Source: Erinaceus europaeus (taxonomy: Eukaryota; Chordata; Mammalia; Eulipotyphla; Erinaceidae). From it: 64,000 nt of DNA. The stretch is from the NCBI RefSeq assembly GCF_950295315.1, contig NC_080177.1:78803589-78867588 (forward strand), read 5' to 3'. Positions within the stretch are counted from its first letter, which is position 1, and each line of letters opens with the position of its first letter. The notes below the pieces were generated by a model that made no database searches, was not told the DNA's origin, and saw only the letters and a program-made list of their open reading frames with translations. Both the position numbers and the translations under genes were made by a program. Positions 53,836 through 63,870 of the stretch are shown one piece after another.

Positions 53836-54990
53836 TTAAAAGAAGAGTCCAGCAACAGAAAGATCATTTTCAAGGGAGAAATTTGGAAGGTGGAGGGATA
53901 GAGTCAAGGGAGGGTGAAATAAACAGCTCACCTGATCCTAGCACTATCTAATTAAACCAACTCTTGAATTAAGACCTAGGGGATCCCATCTCATCAACTT
54001 CACCTCAAAACTTGTACTACTGTGTGAATCAATGCACAATTATTGCAAGAAATAGTTGTTGCCAGTAGTCTTGGGATAAAAACCCTGACAGCCACAGATT
54101 CTGATCTGTAAGTCATTTGATAAGAAAATCCATAATGCAGGTTTGAAAAAGTAAAATTTGTAACCCTAACCCTGGCTCTCCAGAAAACAGAATAAAGGAA
54201 GAAATTGGAAACTAAAATAAAGCTAATGCTAGATGCTGAGATAACATTTTCAAAGTATGCCAGCTGGATATTTAATAAAAGTGGCAATTATCATATTTCA
54301 GTCTCAATTCAGAAGGCAGTACTTCTAGACAACATATGTTAATCACGGGTAAAATTTCCCCTTAAAACACAATGGATGTGAGAATAGTTACAGTAGATTT
54401 CCAATATACATGACATAAACCTGACTACCTCAATAGTTCTAGCCAGTAAAACTCATGCTGCTATAATAATTATAAGATCCATCTGTGATATTAAACATAT
54501 TTACATATATATCACACTTTACAATTGCTTTATCTTTGTTGAGGCCTTTCTTATATTTTCAAAGCAAGTTTTTTTTTTTGATCAATTCACTAATGCTTCG
54601 CAATATAAATCCACATAGCAGGACGACAGAAGACAGTTTTCTTTGTGTGTGCTCTTTAAGGGCTGAATAGATGACATCTCTCCAGCCATCTCTCATTTGT
54701 GACACCAGAACATTTCTTTTGTTGTGCCAGGCAAGGCCTTATCTTACTACATTATCTCTTTCTATAAGGCTCCATGGCCCAACTGAAATGACATCCCTGC
54801 AATTCCTGCCTGTCAGTGAAACCGCCAACAAAGTAGTGAAATTCAATAGGCTCTAACAGTCGCTCACTCATCTTCTTTTATGAGTGGAGATGTAGGAATA
54901 GTTGACTAGTGTTAATGATTTGTGCAAGACTACCAGGGTGAACAGCCTGGTACAAAATAAAGATACGAGGGAGAACCTACCCGATTCCCT
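53836..54990. other. low-copy DNA
   Basis: About 1.15 kb. Frames of 60-95 codons (for example 54000-54287 minus) show no recognised domain. No repeat family seen. Confidence 0.5.
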
Positions 54991-54994
54991 TTTA

Positions 54995-56925
54995 GTAACT
55001 TGCACGTTGTTTTCTAACAGTTACAGATCCTAGACACAGGGAAGGGCCCATGGTACTGTGTACAAGTGTTCACATCTCCATACATTAGGGGCAACTCGGG
55101 GGCCAGACGGTGGCACACCCAGTTACATTAGCACATAGTATGAAGCCCAAGGACAAGTGTGAGGATCCAGGTTTGAGCCCCAGCTCCCCACCTGCAGGGA
55201 GGGCCCTTTAGAAGCACTGAAGCAGGTCTGCAGTTATCTGTCTTTCTCTCCCCCTCTATTACCCCTTCCTCTCTCAAGTTCTCTCTGTCCTATCCAATAA
55301 AATGGTCACCAAGAGCAGTGGATTCATAGTGCTGGCACCAAGCCCCAGAAATAACCCTGGAGGCAAAAAAATAAATAGGGATAATTCTATCCTTTAAAGG
55401 AAAAGTGCTTGATAGTCCTGTGATTAGACATAGACTTAATAACCCTGGTAGCCTAGTAGAATGGCCTAAAGAAGGCACCACAAATTCTCCAATTAGTTAT
55501 TACTTAGCCCTAGACATCTTCCACTCCTACCTCTACTTCACTTCCCTCATTCACTCTAGATTTTCAACTAGCTATACCAGAGGTAGTAAATAAGGTTTAC
55601 TGTTCCACCTTTTAATCTCTTCTGATAGGGCATCAACATTCTCACTGCTACTTACCAATCTTTAGAAGGAACAGTGTATACAAATGGCCAAGAGAGATTC
55701 TGGAAATATATAAAACAAAAAGGTTGTCCCTAAGACAACCTTTATGATAACTATCTAACAACTAAATGCAAAAATAAAAACAAAACAAAAAAAATGAGCT
55801 TAACATAGACCCCTGTAAAAACCTACATTTAGATCTATTTCTTCCCTCACCTAAGGCCAGACTCTAAATCCAATACTACTTTGAATATAAGAAATGGCAT
55901 TCAATGCCTTGACAACTGGGAGACAGTTTAAGCTCATCAGACAAAGAACGGAAGACCAGAACTGGAAAGGGCCCAAAGATAGGCTCACTTAATGACAGCC
56001 ATTCTGGCCAATACCAGGCCACCTAGTCAGGGAACTCTGGGATTCCCCCGTAGATACTATGAGCCTTGAGCGAAAGGAGATTCCTATGTTGCCCTGACAA
56101 GTCACTTTCATCAGGAATATCCTCACTGTGTGGGCCTCTTGAGGAACTAACACTCACTACAAACTACCAATGGTAAAAAACCGCCTCACTTTCCAAAGGG
56201 AGGCTGGGTCATTCTCTCTGCTACTGGAAGAGGACTGGTTCTATAATGAGCACAGCCTAGAAAGGTCCCCACCCGTGACCATGGCCTGTGAGCTCATACT
56301 GACCAGGACTCGGAGGTTATACAGACTCTTGTGCTAAATATGAATAGACATGGACCCCAGATCACACTGATGTGGTAAACAATTAATTGTATTTCTACAT
56401 TTGTTCAAGATTGGAAGTCGTGCTCTGCCTTGACCCAGCTTTTAAATTGTGTTCTCCACTCTGACACCATCCTCCCAGATAATATTTCTAGTACACTTCC
56501 ATGATAGCTATCAAGCTCAGGTAAAGATTACTAAAGACATAGGCTCCTAGGTACATAGCTAAAATAGACTTCCTAGCTTCTTTCCACCCTAGAACTTCTA
56601 TTCTCATCCACTCAAATCCTATCCTTAGGTCCCTGTTTACTAAATATTTTGTACTGCTTTCTATACTACTGCCTTTCAACCACCAAGGTACAGATGCTAC
56701 ATGGATCCCATCCTGACCTCCCTGGGCAGATGACCTACCCAGAGCCCTACCCTACCAGAGAAGATGGAGACAGGTTGGGGGCATGGGGTAGAGGTAACTG
56801 GCTAATGTCCATGCCCAGAGGAGAAGAAATTAAAGAAGCCAGAACTCCTTCCTTGTGTGCCCCACAAAGAATTCTAGTTCATCTTCCCAGGGGAGAGAAT
56901 GTTAGAGGAAGATAACCAAAGGATT
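54995..56925 (+). mobile_element. Repeat R, long copy 2
   Basis: Colinear with long copy 1 after removing its SINE: 'GTTACAGATCCTAGACACAG', 'AAGAAGGCACCACAAATTCTC', 'CTTTTAATCTCTTCTGATAGG', 'GTATACAAATGGCCAAGAG', 'GCATTCAATGCCTTGAC', 'GAGGCTGGGTCATTC' and 'CACCATCCTCCCAGATAA'. It ends in the R 3' domain to about 56900 and lacks the R tail. Continuing sequence may be part of the same element. Confidence 0.72.
55098..55380 (+). mobile_element. SINE family C inserted in R
   Basis: 'GGGGGCCAGACGGTGGCACACC', box B 'GGTTTGAGCCCC', 'CCAATAAAATGG', 'CACCAAGAGCAGTGG' and 'AATAACCCTGGAGGCAA'. Confidence 0.93.
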
Positions 56926-56929
56926 TTGA

Positions 56930-57240
56930 ACTCCAGTTCCTTCAGGACCCAGAACTTTTGTGACCAAGAACCTTTGTTTTTGCCCCATAACTAAGGGGAA
57001 GAGAATCTGGAGAACACCTGAGGAAGCCAGGGGTGTTTCCTGTAAAGGGAAGAGAAAAAAAGGACACCTGAAAGCTATATAGATGTAACTATGGCTTAGG
57101 AAAGGAGTGACGCAGGACTCTGAAGTGAATAAAAATGGACAATAGCTTCCACATGGGGTCGGCCATCCTTGCCCAAATGGCCCATATGCTTCTCTGGTGC
57201 ATGCCTTTTCATTTTCCTGATTAAAAGTTGAAAATATTGG
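56930..57240 (+). other. LTR-like segment downstream of R long copy 2
   Basis: It contains a TATA-like 'GCTATATAGATG' (57076), an AATAAA at 57128 ('GTGAATAAAAATGG') and a terminal 'CCTGATTAAAAG'. That order resembles U3-R-U5 of an LTR, but no TG..CA ends or viral genes are seen. Confidence 0.25.
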
Positions 57241-57289
57241 GGGTGGGGAGGACCCTATGAGAAATACTTAGATACAGTTAGGAGGAAAA

Positions 57290-57940
57290 TAGCCTTTAAT
57301 AATGGAGTCAGATTCAAACTCACAAATTTGAGTCTTATTAGTATAAAAAAAGTCACAGGACATATGCTCAATGGAGTACTCCTCAACAGCTAAAAAGAAA
57401 AGACTGTTGGGGCTGGGTAGTGGTGCACCTGGTTGAGCGCACAAGTTACAGTGCACAAGGACCCGGGTTCGAGCCCCTGGTCCCCACCTGCAGGAGGAAA
57501 GCTTTGCAAGTGGTGAAGCAGGGCTGCAGGTGTCTCTCTGTCTCTCCATCTATCACCCCCTTCCTTCTCAATTTCTGGCTGTCTACCCAGTAAAAATAAT
57601 AAAATAATAAAATAAAAATAATAAAAATTTAAAAAGGAGAAAAGACTGTCATGTGTCCTTTGGAACTAAATAGACAGAATTAGCAGGGATTGTGCTTAGT
57701 GAAGTAAGGAAGGAAGTAAAGGACAATTATGGGCTGCTTTCACTCCTGTGCGGACTATGGGGAACTGAAACACACTGGAAACTTGAATAAAAAGAATAAT
57801 CCACATTCTATATCCCACAGATCACCCATATCAATGGCCTTGGGGGAAGTACGATGGTTACCACAGAACTTGGTGGTGGGAATGGTGTGGAATTATACCC
57901 TGTTATTTTATAATCTTGTGAGTCAATAATAAAAAACGAA
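57290..57940 (+). mobile_element. LINE-1 3' UTR, split by a SINE
   Basis: L1 3' UTR hallmarks: 'ATGGAGTACTCCTCAACAGC', 'GTGCTTAGTGAAGTAAGG', 'GCTTTCACTCCTGTGCGGAC' and 'TATGGGGAACTGAAACAC'. It ends 'GGTGGTGGGAATGGTGTGG..ATTATACCC' and 'GTCAATAATAAAAAA', the tail type of R variant II. Confidence 0.8.
57408..57638 (+). mobile_element. SINE family A in L1, with TSD
   Basis: Well preserved ('GGTAGTGGTGCACCTGGTTGAG', box B 'GGGTTCGAGCCCC', 'TCTCAATTTCTGGCTGTC', AATAATAAAATAA tail). The 11-bp TSD GAAAAGACTGT lies at 57397-57407 and 57639-57649. Confidence 0.97.
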
Positions 57941-58385
57941 GTCATATTTGGTTAATACATTTCTCCCAGTCAGGAAGCCAAAGTCAGTAGTTTGTAAATG
58001 TCCTCTGGTTGAGACAAGACTTGAGGAAAGCTGCCAGTTGGTTTTTTGTTTTTTTTTATTTCAAAGGCATTTTCAGCTCATTCCCTCTAGTGTCCCAATG
58101 TCAACAAGTCAATGTCAGTGGCCCCTGAATCCATTGACTTAAAGTCTTGATGGCCAATCAATCTACCCAATAATCACTCACTTGCAATTGTCCTCAATCC
58201 ATCTCTGCCCATCTTCACCTACATTTTATTCAGTTGGCATAACTACAACCCTGATTAAACACAATTACCCTTGAATTCTCTCCTGACACCAAAGAAACTG
58301 ACCTAATCTAAAGAACAAATGACTACATAGGTTGATTTTGTTTTGGAGACAAGACATTAGTTTCAAAAGGAAAAGGCTTTCGGCT
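57941..58385. other. low-copy DNA
   Basis: About 445 bp without recognised gene or repeat. Confidence 0.45.
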
Positions 58386-58393
58386 CTATTCAG

Positions 58394-58400
<7 letters not shown>

Positions 58401-58436
<36 letters not shown>

Positions 58437-58669
58437 TTTTTCCTTTCTTTCTTTCCTTCCTTCTTTCTTGTCTCTTGACAGAGAGAAATCAAGAGAGAAG
58501 GAGAAGACAGAGAGAAGGAGAGAAAGATAGACACCTGCAGATCTGCTTCACCGCTTGTGAAGCGACTCCCCTGCAGGTGGGGAGCCGGGGGCTCGGAGCA
58601 GGGATCCTACCACTGGTCCTTGCACTTCGCACCATGTGTGCTTAACCCGCTGGGCTACTGCCTAGCCTG
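58401..58669 (-). mobile_element. SINE family B with TTTC-expanded tail and TSD
   Basis: The tail complement is replaced by (TTTC)n/(CCTT) at 58398-58470. Then CT body complement, 'GGGGAGCCGGGGGCTCGG' and head 'CCCGCTGGGCTACTGCC'. TSD CTATTCAGCTATCTT (58386-58400) and CTATTCAACTATCTT (58670-58684), one mismatch. Confidence 0.95.
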
Positions 58670-58789
58670 CTATTCAACTATCTTACTACTACCATGCATG
58701 GTCAATTTACACTCCCCTTGATAGAAAACGACCTTATACTCTTACCCCTTCCTTACACTCATCGTATGACTGATTCTCATATTCCTTAG

Positions 58790-59265
58790 AAAAATGGAAG
58801 ACCACCCCCCCCCGCAACTCTTCATTTGCATTATTCCAGCCTTTAGGTTCATGATTAGTCAACAATTTGTTTGGCTTTATCTGTTAACTCTCTTTTTAGC
58901 CACCAGGTTCCAGATGCTACCATGATGCCCACCAGACTTCCCCGGACAGACAACCGCACCAATGTGTCCTGGAGCTCTGATTCCCCAGAACCCCACCCCA
59001 CTAGAGAAAGAGAGAGGCAGGCTGGGAGTATGAATCGACCTGCCAACGCCCATGTTCAGCGGGGAAGCAATTACAGAAGCCAGACCTTCCACCTTCTGCA
59101 TCCCACAATGACCCTGGGTCCATGCTCCCAGAAGTTTAAAGAATAAAAAAGCTATCAAGGAAGGGGATGGGATATGGAGTTCTGGTGGTGGGAATTGTGT
59201 GGAGTTGTACCCCTCTTACCCTATGGTTTTGTCAGTGTTTCCTTTTTATAAATAAAATTTAAAAA
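58790..59265 (+). mobile_element. Repeat R, tail variant I
   Basis: Starts near a C run at 58806, then 'CAGCCTTTAGGTTCATGATTAG', 'CACCAGGTTCCAGATGCTAC', 'GGGAGTATGAATCGACCTGCC' and 'GTGTGGAGTTGTACCCCTC' to 'CCTTTTTATAAATAAAATTT'. Antisense frame 59158-58877 is open for 93 codons. Confidence 0.86.
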
Positions 59266-59657
59266 GAGAACTTATAATACATCAAAAAAAAAGAAAATAT
59301 GACAAAGATAACCATAGCATCCTCCCAGAACTATGTATACTTACCTATAAGCACCTGTACAAATCTAGAACATGAAATGCCTTTAATAAGCTAACTAGTG
59401 GCCAGCCTGCATTAGACTATATCTTCAGCAAGGTTTTGTTTATTTGTTTGTTTTTGTTGCTGTTGGCACTTTATTGGGATAATTAGCTGTGTTCTGGCTT
59501 ACTCAGTATAATCTAACCCAGTCTGACAATTAAAAAGTGCCAAAGAAGTGTCCTTGTGCTCAGGTACTAATCTAACAGGGCAGAAAAAACACACTCACCT
59601 AATGAAGAAAGACTTGGGCATTTCATAGTACTCTATAAAATATTTATTTCTGACTGT
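59266..59657. other. low-copy DNA
   Basis: About 390 bp. Nothing recognised. Confidence 0.45.
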
Positions 59658-59873
59658 TTTAAATTATTATTTTTGTTTATTGGATACAGACAGCCAGAAA
59701 TCGAGAGGGAAGGGGAGATAGAGAGGGAGAGAGATCAAGAGACAGAGAGACACCGGCAGCTCTGCTTCGCGGCTCAGGAAGTTTTCCCCCTGCAGGTGGA
59801 GACCAGGGGCTCAAACCCTGGTCCTTGCACATCATCACATGTGCACTCATCCAGGGGCTCCACCACGCAGCCC
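59658..59873 (-). mobile_element. SINE family A
   Basis: 'TTGGATACAGACAGCCAGAAATC', 'TTTTCCCCCTGCAGGTGG', 'GGGGCTCAAACCCTGGTCC' and the head 'CTCATCCAGGGGCTCCACC'. Confidence 0.93.
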
Positions 59874-59879
59874 CAATAT

Positions 59880-60082
59880 TGTATGTATTATTTGTTGGAC
59901 AGAAACAGAGAGAAAACAAAAGGAAAGGGGGGATAGAATGGAGAGAGGAGAGAGAGAGGAAGAGAGAGAATGAAGAGGCTTGCAGCATTGCTTCACTGCT
60001 CATGAAGCTTTCTCCTTGCAGGTCGGGGGTTGGGGGCTGGAATCTAGGTCTTGGTTAGGTGTTCCACCACATGGTGCCACCA
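59880..60082 (-). mobile_element. SINE family A, second of tandem pair
   Basis: 'TGTTGGACAGAAACAGAGAG', 'TGCTCATGAAGCTTTCTCC', 'GGGGGCTGGAATCTAGGTC' and a shortened head complement 'GTGTTCCACCACATGGTGCC'. Confidence 0.85.
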
Positions 60083-60515
60083 TGATACTATTTATTCAAC
60101 TACATTTATTACTAAAGCAGAAAGAGACTGATTCTAGCCTAAGACTTAGTTTCTGGGTATATGCTCAAGGTCCTAGTTTCAGCTGAAAACAATAAATAAA
60201 ACCCTTTCTATTCAGGAGACTTTCAGGTCACAAGGGACTAAAACACCAGGGCAGGGGATTAAGATTTGCTGTTAATTATTAGCAAGCAGACACATGGTAT
60301 CTTTAATCTGAAAAAAATTAAAAGCTCAATTCTGAGTTACCTATGGTTCTTTCTATCTTGTTGTCTACCTAGGAAATGGAATGAACATCTTGAAAACACT
60401 TCATGTTTTCTTTGATGGCATCAGCAAATCAGAACTTGTACTGTATCTTTTTGCTCTGTAAGGGCAGCCTGACTGACTGCTTATACTCAGATCTAATATT
60501 GCTTAAATTGGTAAT
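60083..60515. other. low-copy DNA
   Basis: About 430 bp. No gene or repeat recognised. Confidence 0.45.
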
Positions 60516-60680
60516 TCATTCATTGCTCCCGTTGATAATTCACTCAGCATACATTTTGTTGGGCGTCTGGTATGAACCAGACATAGCTCTAGATGCGATG
60601 ATGCAGAAGTGGAGAACAAAACAGCATCTCTAAGTTCATGAATCTTCCCTTTCAGCAAGAGAATTAGATTAATAAACAAG
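60516..60680 (+). mobile_element. L2 3' end relic
   Basis: The order 'ATTCACTCAGCATACATTTTG', 'TGGTATGAACCAGACATAGC', 'TCTAGATGCGATGATGCAG', 'GAGAACAAAACAGCATC' is that of the L2 3' end. 'AATAAACAAGTAAACAAA' downstream fits as well. Confidence 0.7.
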
Positions 60681-60984
60681 TAAACAAAGCTACAATATGG
60701 CATCACCAGGGTGACAGTGGTGGTAAAGTTTGAATACTGGATACAGTAGCATGATGCTACTTGACTTGAGAACATGGGTGTCTGTCATGGGGTAGGGGCA
60801 AACCATGTTTGGATATGGTTTGGGTATAAATGAGAAAAAGAGGAAATAGAGACAGAATACTTCTACGTGGCTCTTGAAGAAGAGCTTTATTGAGAGGTTC
60901 TTTGGAGAAAGTTACTGATAGATACATATATTTCCCCATGGGATGGGTTGGGGAGTAAGTTGAGCTGAATAAAGACTATTGTGA

Positions 60985-61170
60985 AAGGGCCAAGCAGTTC
61001 TGATTGAGCACACATTACCATGCACAAGGACCCTGGTTCAAGCCCCCAGTCCCTGCCTGTAGGGGGATAGTTTTACAAGCAGTGAAGAAATGCAGAGGGT
61101 CTCTGTGTCTCTCTCTGTCTCCCCTTTTCTCTTTATTTCTCTCTATCTCTATAAAATGAATTTAAAAAAT
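60985..61170 (+). mobile_element. SINE family A, diverged
   Basis: 'GGGCCAAGCAGTTCTGATTGAG', 'CTGGTTCAAGCCCCC', 'TAGGGGGATAGTTTTACAAGC', CT body and 'CTATAAAATGAATTT'. Confidence 0.9.
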
Positions 61171-61618
61171 CAAATCTTTGAAAGAGTATTGTGACCTGTC
61201 TAATTCTTTGTTCATTATGTAAATTTATCTTCTCTGCTCAATCAGATCAAAAGCCCCCTGAGTACAAGGATACTTCTTTGACCCTTTCTGATTGTCAGAC
61301 TAGCTTAGATTACATTGAGTAAGTTAAAACATAGTTAATTACCACAATCAAACGCCAACAACAAAAATATCATTGCTGAAGATAAAAGTCTAACGCAGGT
61401 TGGCTACAATTAGCTTATTAGCATTGATTAAGGATCCAGGAGTCTCTCTTCAACACTTTTTTCCATAATCACTATGACAACAGGACAGAATATGGTCATA
61501 TACTGATTCTTAAGACCCCTGACACTTTCCTCACTTCCACTGGCCAAAGCAGTCTCATGATTTCTCATTACCTCAATGGAGGAGGGGAGTGAATTCCTAC
61601 AATCCTGTCAGAACAAAG
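61171..61618. other. low-copy DNA
   Basis: About 450 bp. No gene or repeat recognised. Confidence 0.45.
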
Positions 61619-62325
61619 TCTAATTGATGGGGTTTACAGTCAACAATATTTATACACCTTTCTCATATTTGGGAGCTACTCTCTTCCCTGATCCAGCTTT
61701 CTGGTCCTTTTTCCAGCCATGACATCATCTCCCCAGACAATAACTTGGGCCTACCTGCAGATGAGATGTCAGGCTCAGAAAAAAAAAAACAAAAAACAAA
61801 CAAAAAAAAAAAACAAGTATAGTCATGAGCCCTTTGGAATATAACTAAAATAGGCCTACTAACTATCTGCAAAATGGAGACGCCCACAAATCTTCATTCC
61901 CACTATTCCAGCCTTTAGGTTCATGATTAGTCAACAGTTTCTTTGGCTTTATCTGTTAACTCTTCTTTCCAGATGCTACTGTGATGCCAACCAGACTTCT
62001 CTGGGCAGACAACCCCACCAATGTATCCTGGAGCCCCACTTCCCCAGAACCCTACCCCACTAGGGAAAGAGAGAGAGAGGCTGGGAGTATGGATCCACCT
62101 GTTAATGCCCATGTTCAGCAGGGAAGCAACTACAGAAGCCAGACCTTCCACCTTCTGCATCCCACAATGACCCTGGGTCCATGCTCCCAGAGGGTTAAAG
62201 ACTAGGAAAGCTATCAGGGGAGAGGATGGAATATGGAGCTCTGGTGGTGGGAACTGTGTGGAGTGCACCCCTCTTATCCTATGGTTTTTGTCAGTGTTTC
62301 CTTTTTATAAATAAAAATTAAAGAG
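61619..62325 (+). mobile_element. Repeat R, tail variant I, 0.7-kb copy
   Basis: Starts 'TTGATGGGGTTTACAGTC' and matches 13710-14425 throughout ('CCATGACATCATCTCCCC', 'CAGCCTTTAGGTTCATGATTAG', 'GGGAGTATGGATCCACCTG') to 'CCTTTTTATAAATAAAAATT'. An internal A-rich stretch lies at 61780-61813. Antisense frame 62268-61927 is open for 113 codons. Confidence 0.88.
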
Positions 62326-62344
62326 ACAGAGAGAAAGAGAAAGA

Positions 62345-62585
62345 GACAATCGGGCAGTAGCACAGCAGGTTAAGTGCACATGGCACCAAGTACAAGGACC
62401 ATCCTGGTTCGAGCCCCCGGCTCCACACCTGCAGGGGAGTTACTTCACAGCTGGTGAAGCAGGTCTGCAGGTGTTTATCTTTCTCTCCTCCTCTCTGTCT
62501 TCCCCTCCTCTCTCCATTTCTCTCTGTCCTATCCAACAATGACAACAGCAATAACTACAACAACAATAATAATTTTAAAAAAAGA
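62345..62585 (+). mobile_element. SINE family B
   Basis: 'ATCGGGCAGTAGCACAGCAGG', 'CTGGTTCGAGCCCCCGG' after a 10-base deletion, 'GGGGAGTTACTTCACAGCTGG' and CT body to CAACAATAATAATTTT. It follows the R tail. Confidence 0.94.
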
Positions 62586-62654
62586 ATATACAAAGTTGTG
62601 TGTGTGTGTGTCTCCACCCACAGAATCTTATCCATGTGCAACTGTGCTTTTAAT

Positions 62655-62812
62655 TCTTTTTATCAGATAGACAGAGACAAATTCAGAGGAGAGGCACTAC
62701 AGTATCTGAGCTTCCTCTGGTGCAATGATTGTGTGGCACCAGGAATCAAAACCTTATTCAACACACAGCAAAGTTTACATCCTACCAAGCAGGCTATCTC
62801 CTGGTCCTTATT
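62655..62812 (-). mobile_element. diverged SINE (D/E-like)
   Basis: 'TCAGATAGACAGAGACAAATTC', 'GGCACCAGGAATCAAAACC' at box B and 'CAAGCAGGCTATCTCCTGG' at the head. Family assignment uncertain. Confidence 0.55.
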
Positions 62813-63599
62813 TGCAGCCTTTATAGTAGTGGTCATTTCCTCTTACAGACCCCTGTCTACTGACTATTACATAGTAGCAAGTGAAGGCATCTCTATTCTT
62901 TCAGTGGAGAGCTCCAATCCCTCATTGCAAAATTGCTGAAAACATTACAGGAAGGGACAAACAGATTCCTACTTCGGAAACAAAAAGCAAAATTAAGTAA
63001 TGATACATTTTCTAGGAGTTCTACAATGCCAACCAAAAGTTTGCATCAGCAGTGCATAAAATGTATTCAAGAAGAAAATACCAGTAGAGCAACTCTGCTG
63101 GTGCTTCCTTGGTGGTGCTGCTAATTTGGTAGGCATGTGCTATGAGATCTTCCTTGGCTATAACTCAAGTTTTGCTGTGTCCAATCTATTTGGATAAAAG
63201 CTAGTTCTGACCTCAGATGATTCTAAATTCAACTACAGATTATCCAGAAGCCAAAGGAACATGATAAAATGAATGAATAGCTCAAAGTGTTGGCGTTTAT
63301 CCATGGCAGGTGAACAACTCTTCGGAAGAAAATGACTGGTGTGACAGATGAGATGGAAGGGGAGCAGTGTCTCAGTGTTATGGACTTCAGGTAACAAAGG
63401 AGAAACGGAGGGTAGCAGTGTTAGATAAGAGGATATAGGCAGTGGTGGAACTGGAGAGGGAATTAAGGGTGAATTCATTCATATACTACATGAAATAACT
63501 TGATGAGAACACTTTTATACCGAGACAGACCTGTGGTCACCAGCAACAGTACTCTCCTAACTCTGCTCACTAAAGAGATTTCTTTTCTTTTTCTTCTTT
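62813..63599. other. low-copy DNA
   Basis: About 790 bp. Minus frame 63478-63233 (81 codons) and plus frame 62933-63124 match nothing I know. Confidence 0.5.
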
Positions 63600-63870
63600 T
63601 TAATTTTTATTTATGAAAAGGAAACACTGAGGATGACAGAGGACCTAGTGGGGGTTGTGTTGTTATATGGGAAACCGGGAAATGTTACGCATGTACAGAC
63701 TACTGTATTCACTGTTGAATGTAAAACATTAATTCCCCAATAAAGACATTTAAAAAAATAAATAAATAAAAAAGGAAACACTGACAAAAAAACACAGGAT
63801 AAGAGGGGTACAACTCCACACAATTCTCACCGCTACAACTCCATATCTCATCCCCTCCCCTGATAGCTTT
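63600..63870 (-). mobile_element. Repeat R, tail variant I, interrupted by an L1 tail
   Basis: The + strand tail complement 'TTTTATTTATGAAAAGGAAAC' is broken by a 139-bp insert. It then resumes with 'CACAGGATAAGAGGGGTAC', 'CTCCACACAATTCTCACC' and 'CATCCCCTCCCCTGATAGC'. Confidence 0.82.
63631..63769 (+). mobile_element. young 5'-truncated LINE-1 3' end with TSD
   Basis: The 139-bp insert ends 'TGTAAAACATTAATTCCCC', AATAAAG and an A/AATA-rich tail, a familiar L1 3' terminus. The 15-bp TSD AAAAGGAAACACTGA lies at 63616-63630 and 63770-63784 and is exact. Confidence 0.93.

Noticed and set aside
58395..58470. TTTC tract as an independent microsatellite
   Set aside because: It occupies the tail position of a B SINE and lies inside its TSD, so it is annotated with that element.
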